NCBI GenBank assembly: GCA_022495005.1
Contig: JAGYXB010000446.1
Coordinates: 310,001 to 374,000 of the forward strand
Length of the DNA stretch: 64,000 nt
Direction: 5' to 3'
Source of the DNA: Rhyacophila brunnea
Lineage: Eukaryota > Arthropoda > Insecta > Trichoptera > Rhyacophilidae
This document shows positions 59,511 to 64,000 of this stretch, piece after piece (the first letter of the stretch is position 1; each line of letters opens with the position of its first letter). A model generated the notes under the pieces. It saw only the letters and a list, made by a program, of their open reading frames with translations. It did not search any database and was not told the origin of the DNA. Made by a program: the position numbers and the translations under genes.

Positions 59511-61940
59511 TAAGTTACATATTGTGTTGTGAGAATGACAACAAATTCAATATTTTGCAGTCTATACGTAAGTTTATATGTTGCGACCGGGCTTAAATAC
59601 CTGAGAGCAATGACATTATTAATGGACGACGCACTCAATACAGTAGCTAGCAAGTAAATTCGTGCATTCGCATGTATAGGTAGACGTCACGCAATCTCCA
59701 TTATGCGATATCACGCATCGGGAATTTATAGCAATATGACCTTTATTGTAATGGCGTTAGAGCAGTGTTTCTAATGTCAATGTTCATTTGAGCGAACCCG
59801 TTCGAACCGAACCATTCAGCAGACCCAACAAAAAGCATCAGGAATTTATAGCAATATCACCTTTATTGTAATGGCGTTAGAACAGATTATGCCATTCGGC
59901 AGACCCGACAATAAAGTGAGTGTCATTTTCTTTTCCAGATGATTCGTCCATATTAATGTCATTGCCTGAGAGTGAATGGGATTAATACTCACGTCTCTCA
60001 ACAATAACACAAATATTAATTTCAACAACGTTTTATAATATAATATGCAGACTTTTAAAATAAGGAGTATCTTCCCAAAGGTTTATAACTATTTTTTATT
60101 AAGCAATTATTCCATCTGTTTCATGAAAACCGCCCCTGCGATTTAGTTATTTACGAAGATATTTGACAAAAACAAAAAAAAAATCCTAATACGGAACTGG
60201 GCTCATAAGCTTAGTTGAAAGTTTACCAACAGTTGGGGCGCGGAACTAAAATCTCGGTCTCTTATCAGAGTCTTGTATCAAAACCAACTTGAAATGTTAT
60301 TTTGAATGCGTTGCAAATATATAATTAACTACCCTTAATAATAAAAGCACAAATATTACTGTTCGCGGGGGCACACTATACTCTGACCAATCAAAATAAT
60401 AAAACGACAAAAAGATTTTTCATATTTGTTACGTTGAAACAGAACCAAACTTAAATATCAAAGTTAATAAAATTTACTTTGACTTGCACAATATTATAAT
60501 TTCATGATAATGCTGTTACATTAGTAGAATTCAATAATATATTATATCGTCACCTACAACTATATTGATGGGAAAATGAAATTTAAACTTTACTTGATTA
60601 ACATAAATCTAGGCTATAAAAATTATTTAAAATAAAAATGAAAAATTGTGCTTGTCTAATTGGGAACAATTAAATAATGTTCAATTATATTAACAAATAT
60701 CGTAGATATATTATTTTATTTATTTAATGCATTTATGGTTTTGAAGTTATCTAATATTTTCAAACACAAAAGTAATACAGTTCTCATTAACTTCTGACCC
60801 TAGTTTTATGATTTTGTAGAGAAATAAATGTAGAATCATATTGAATAGCTATCTCAAAAACAGTGAAAATCAAATTACGAGTATCTAGTTGTAGTACTGA
60901 GGTGACGATGACGTGATATTATGTTAATAAATATCTATTTGAATTAAATGACTTCTGTGTTGTGAATATTCGCGGATATTAATAATTAGTACTGAAGTTG
61001 CATCCACAGATCATCTTGGGCAATCGTCCAATTGCACGCAACAATTCAGGTACCTATTAGATCATTTCGATACCTGTTTTGAATGGTTTATCATGTTTTC
61101 ATTAGGTACCTAAAATTAAAAAATCTATTGGTTAGTTTGGTAATAAATAGTCTTATATTTGTATCTTCTTACTTCAATTGTCACCGCAAACTGTTGGAGA
61201 TTGTATTTGGACAATAAATAAGCTAGCCATTGTATTTACCAGAATTTTGTTTCTGTTTCTTATTATTATTGTCTAAAAATAATGGATATAATCAGGCGAC
61301 AATCATTATGAAAGCAAACATTTAACCAACTGAGAACATTGACAAAACGTTCTACAGGGTACCTGACATAACACCTTCGAGTCAATTTGCCACCCTAACG
61401 TCGAGTTGGAAACGGTAAAAATATCTCGATCGCGACTTGACTAAAAGATTCAAAATTACATTTTTCGACCGGGCCAGATGATCTGTTTGTGTAATTTAGA
61501 TATTATTGATCGTGGAGTGGCATATAGATGTTTTTCATGACAGTACTGAGCTGTGACATATTGTAATTTTTGTTAAACCAACTCAAAAAACTCAAAGTTC
61601 AACTCAAGTTTTCAAAAAACTGTTAAAATGACAAGATTAGCCGTAAAACGCTGTTGATGCCGAACAGAAAAATACAATCACTGGTTAATGGCTATCCGTT
61701 ATATATACAGCTGTGTTTTTGAAAAAGATATACTTACTTTGTAAAAATATAGCTATAAGTATATAGATAGCGTCATATTTTCCTGGTCATTTTACGACTT
61801 TAGGAATGAGACATATCGCTATCGCAAGACTGTACTTTTCATACAATTCTCTCTTCAATAAACTTTGTCTTCAACAAATATTTAGCAAGGTTGGCATTAT
61901 TAGCAAGTGTAAGTAAGTTATTAAACTAAAATTTGGAGTG
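59511..61940. other. AT-rich intergenic stretch
   Basis: A direct duplication of about 60 bases occurs: AATTTATAGCAATAT(G/C)ACC with TTTATTGTAATGGCGTTAGA at 59721-59762 and again at 59842-59882, each followed by a GCAGACCC(A/G)ACA motif. No gene is seen. Confidence 0.45.
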
Positions 61941-62160
61941 ATCCAGGTGTCGGTTAGTAATTAGGGCACTTAATTAATATCTTGATTTAAATCATAAAAA
62001 TCGATAGCCAAACATGACGCTATTTTATAAGCATTTCATGTAAAACTGCTAGTTAATTTCGTCGTAATAACTAAGGATGCCTCTAGTTTAATTAGTAAAG
62101 CACATTGGCGTGAATTCAGTGGTTACAGGTTTAAGTCCCGATTGGTGTCGTATTTTTAGT
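61938..62160 (+). mobile_element. SINE-C composite element, copy 3
   Basis: GTCGGTTAGTAATTAGGG, TTGATTTAAATCATAAAAAT, CGATAGCCAAA, GTTAATTTCGTCGTAATAAC, then tRNA-like GCCTCTAGTTTAATTAGTAA (A box region) and GGTTTAAGTCCCG (B box). It gives the same order as 14.9 kb with better preserved 5' half. Confidence 0.65.
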
Positions 62161-62169
62161 GTTGTAATT

Positions 62170-62708
62170 GCCACTTGCTCAACCTATTAGGTCCATACCA
62201 TAGACTATAGATGTCCATACCCTGACTCCATTGATATACTACTGGATGAATCATATGCTTCTTAAAATGACGCCCGATTTTCAGCGAGTCGGCCTTTGTT
62301 AAAACTTACTAAGTAAGCCCGGTCTAGCTTGCATCTTACTCTAACTAATAGTCAGCGCATGACGACTTGCTCTGTCTGTTTTGCATTGCAGACACCCTTA
62401 GGTTCACTATTCCAAGAACGCAAATTTAGTTTTACAGCCAGGGCAATACGGGTGAAATTCGGGAATCCATGTTAACGGTCTTAACGCATTATACTTACAA
62501 GGAAATATTATAAGACGATATTCGTTTGTGGTACATTTTTAAAATGACACTTGTATGGGAACTGCTCATCTAGTAGTATATCAATGCCTGACTCACACAC
62601 AAATTGAAAAACAATATGTGTAAGTACTTGCTACTTGCCAGACCCAGGATTCGAACCTGGGACCCACGGCGTGATAGTCCAACGCTTAAGCCACGCGGCC
62701 ACCGTGGG
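62170..62708 (-). mobile_element. SINE-A interrupted by a 358-bp MITE
   Basis: The 3' half (62170-62228, complement GGTATGGACATC..., GGACCTAATAGGTTGAGCAA) and the 5' half (62587-62708, complement ending CCACGGTGGCCGCGTGG, with box B GGTTCGAATCC) join exactly at CCTGACTC once the insert is removed. The head is almost intact. Confidence 0.9.
62229..62586. mobile_element. MITE with perfect 8-bp duplication (hAT-type), nested in SINE-A
   Basis: Termini CATTGATATACTACTGGATG and (complement of the right end) CATTGATATACTACTAGATG differ at one of 20 bases. The element is framed by CCTGACTC at 62221-62228 and 62587-62594. An 8-bp duplication is the hallmark of hAT transposition. It is non-coding, 358 bases, and unrelated to family E. 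Confidence 0.95.
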
Positions 62709-62865
62709 TGTGTCTTATTTTTTATTTAATGAATATTATTTATTTAATATTACAATTATAATATTATTTATTTAATAAATAATATTGTAATTGAGATCTG
62801 GGTTACAGGAATCTGATGACAGCCACATATATAATAATATGTTCTTCAGTGGGTAGCACATATCT

Positions 62866-63007
62866 TGCTGCTGTTAAAATATCGCACTTATTGCAACAAT
62901 AAAAACCAACTTCGTGTAATTGTTACAATAAGTGATAATATTTTGATACAAACATACCCTAAGTTTGATACTATTTATCACTTTAGTGTTCGATAAGTAT
63001 AGAATAG
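62866..63007 (-). repeat. palindromic MITE family G, partial copy 3
   Basis: The complement reads TATTCTATACTTATCG, CTAAAGTGATAAAT, CAAACTTAGGGTATG, TATCACTTATTGTAACAATT and TTTTAACAGCAGCAAGA. It corresponds to the left half and core of the 26.5 kb copy; the second outer arm is missing. Confidence 0.65.
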
Positions 63008-63639
63008 CCCCACAGAAGGGTAAATCGTGATACATCATTTTTTCATCAATAGATAAATATACATAGTACCTAAGATTTTTTTTTAAATTTCAATGTGATA
63101 ACTGAGTATGGTTTTAGTATAAGTCCCACATCGTCTTGGGGCAATTTTAATATAGCCTATGAATAATAAACAAGCCTCGTGGCAAAGTCCGTTGGTACGA
63201 GAACAGTTGTTTTGTCGCAAAACTTTAATTTATTTTCCCCAAATTCGAGAAATAATTTACGAAATCGTTCGTGTTTTCGGCGGGGACCGAACCAAAATAT
63301 TACGGATATTGTTAAACGTGTAATTTATTTCACTGATTTTAAACGCTGAATTATTTTCACATTTCGGTGGAGGGGGAGGGGGCTTAAAACATTTTGAATA
63401 CTTCATTTAAATCAAATTACCCGAGTATGCTTTCAATTTTAGCTTTGATATTATTTTCGAAATATAGGACGCGTATACATGCGACTTCGTGATAAAGCTG
63501 CATGGTAATTATTCAAAATTAATTGATTGTGCTACTGCACTGATATTTTTATTTTTCTATATCAGTTTAACAGTGTTAACTGTCAATTCACGGTGGAATA
63601 ATATACATTATTAATACAAACAAAACACAACATATTATT

Positions 63640-64000
63640 AGTGGCGAAGGGTGGAGGTAGGCTGTTAATCCGATATAAATAGTGCACACTAAACTTTGTC
63701 AGTAAGAACTAAGACCACAATTATTTACAGATGATGTTTGTTAGTTTTTAAAGTCAATTAAACCCTGCGAAACCAAGCCATAATAGATAATAGTCAAAAA
63801 ATATTTGTCTATCGATAAAATAATTTAAAATTATGTCATTAAATCATATCTAATTTTGAATATTTTATGGATGGAATAAATTATTTATTATGGTTTGGTT
63901 TAGGCAGGTCTTAACATGTATAATTCAAAGTATGAAAGTACAAATAAGTACTTATGAATGAAAAAATTTACACAATTTTGTAATCCCAAAGCGTACCAAA
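63640..64000 (+). mobile_element. MITE family E, copy running off the window end
   Basis: Begins AGTGGCGAAGGGTGGAGGTA, GGCTGTTAATCCGATATAAA, and continues through AACCCTGCGAAACCAAGCCA and GGTTTGGTTTAGGCAGG. The right end would lie about 100-150 bases beyond the window. Confidence 0.8.

Noticed and set aside
62640..62708. Functional tRNA gene on the minus strand
   Set aside because: A and B boxes are excellent, but the sequence continues into the SINE-A body shared by other copies and no acceptor stem forms.

Overview
The window looks like AT-rich insect nuclear DNA. It holds one clear single-copy gene, the homeobox gene unc-4, spread over about 30 kb, inside and beside a dense layer of dead transposable elements. 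Interspersed tRNA-derived SINEs, MITEs, non-LTR retrotransposon remnants, a mariner, a hAT remnant and spliceosomal introns rule out a prokaryote. The base composition, the many TAGGTACCT-like stretches and the TTAGG-type pentamers fit an insect such as a hemipteran (aphid-like) or lepidopteran. I cannot decide between them from the sequence alone.

Gene layout: three consecutive unc-4 coding exons lie on the + strand (5667-5839, 33375-33514, 34604-35174). They join in phase to give 293 residues plus a split first codon. They carry a complete paired-like homeodomain (Q50) interrupted between homeodomain residues 46 and 47, the GPGRPAHNAHPQ block, a basic linker, an acidic patch and a C-terminal eh1-like FSIESLL motif. 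A polyadenylation signal follows about 100 bases after the stop. The first exon or exons, with the initiator Met and promoter, are not recognisable in 1-5666 and probably lie upstream. Intron 1 is 27.5 kb and intron 2 is 1.1 kb. The 29 kb downstream of unc-4 (35.2-64 kb) contains no gene I can support apart from transposon remnants.

Repeat layout: a mariner (2112-3411, TA duplications, near-perfect TIRs, broken ORF) lies upstream of the homeobox exon. Intron 1 holds SINEs, five palindromic or inverted-repeat families, LINE fragments and a 29-bp tandem array. Downstream are a 5'-truncated LINE with a 13-bp target duplication (41.2 kb), a larger LINE remnant (44.5 kb), a pair of MITEs with 3-bp TAA/TTA duplications (47.4 and 48.4 kb), an intron-containing IS630/Tc1-type transposase pseudogene with about 81 residues between the second D and the E (50.5-52.1 kb), a large fold-back element with a subterminal 16-bp minisatellite (55.3-56.1 kb), an internally deleted hAT (56.9-57.5 kb) and a SINE interrupted by a 358-bp MITE with a perfect 8-bp duplication (62.2-62.7 kb).

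Several repeat families occur here in two to five copies, so their boundaries could be read by comparing copies within the window. Repeat J (16.9-18.3 kb and, inverted, 53.7-54.5 kb) is the most useful case: one copy is interrupted by a composite tRNA-like element and the other preserves the uninterrupted site. No bacterial-type system, CRISPR array or functional RNA gene was found.
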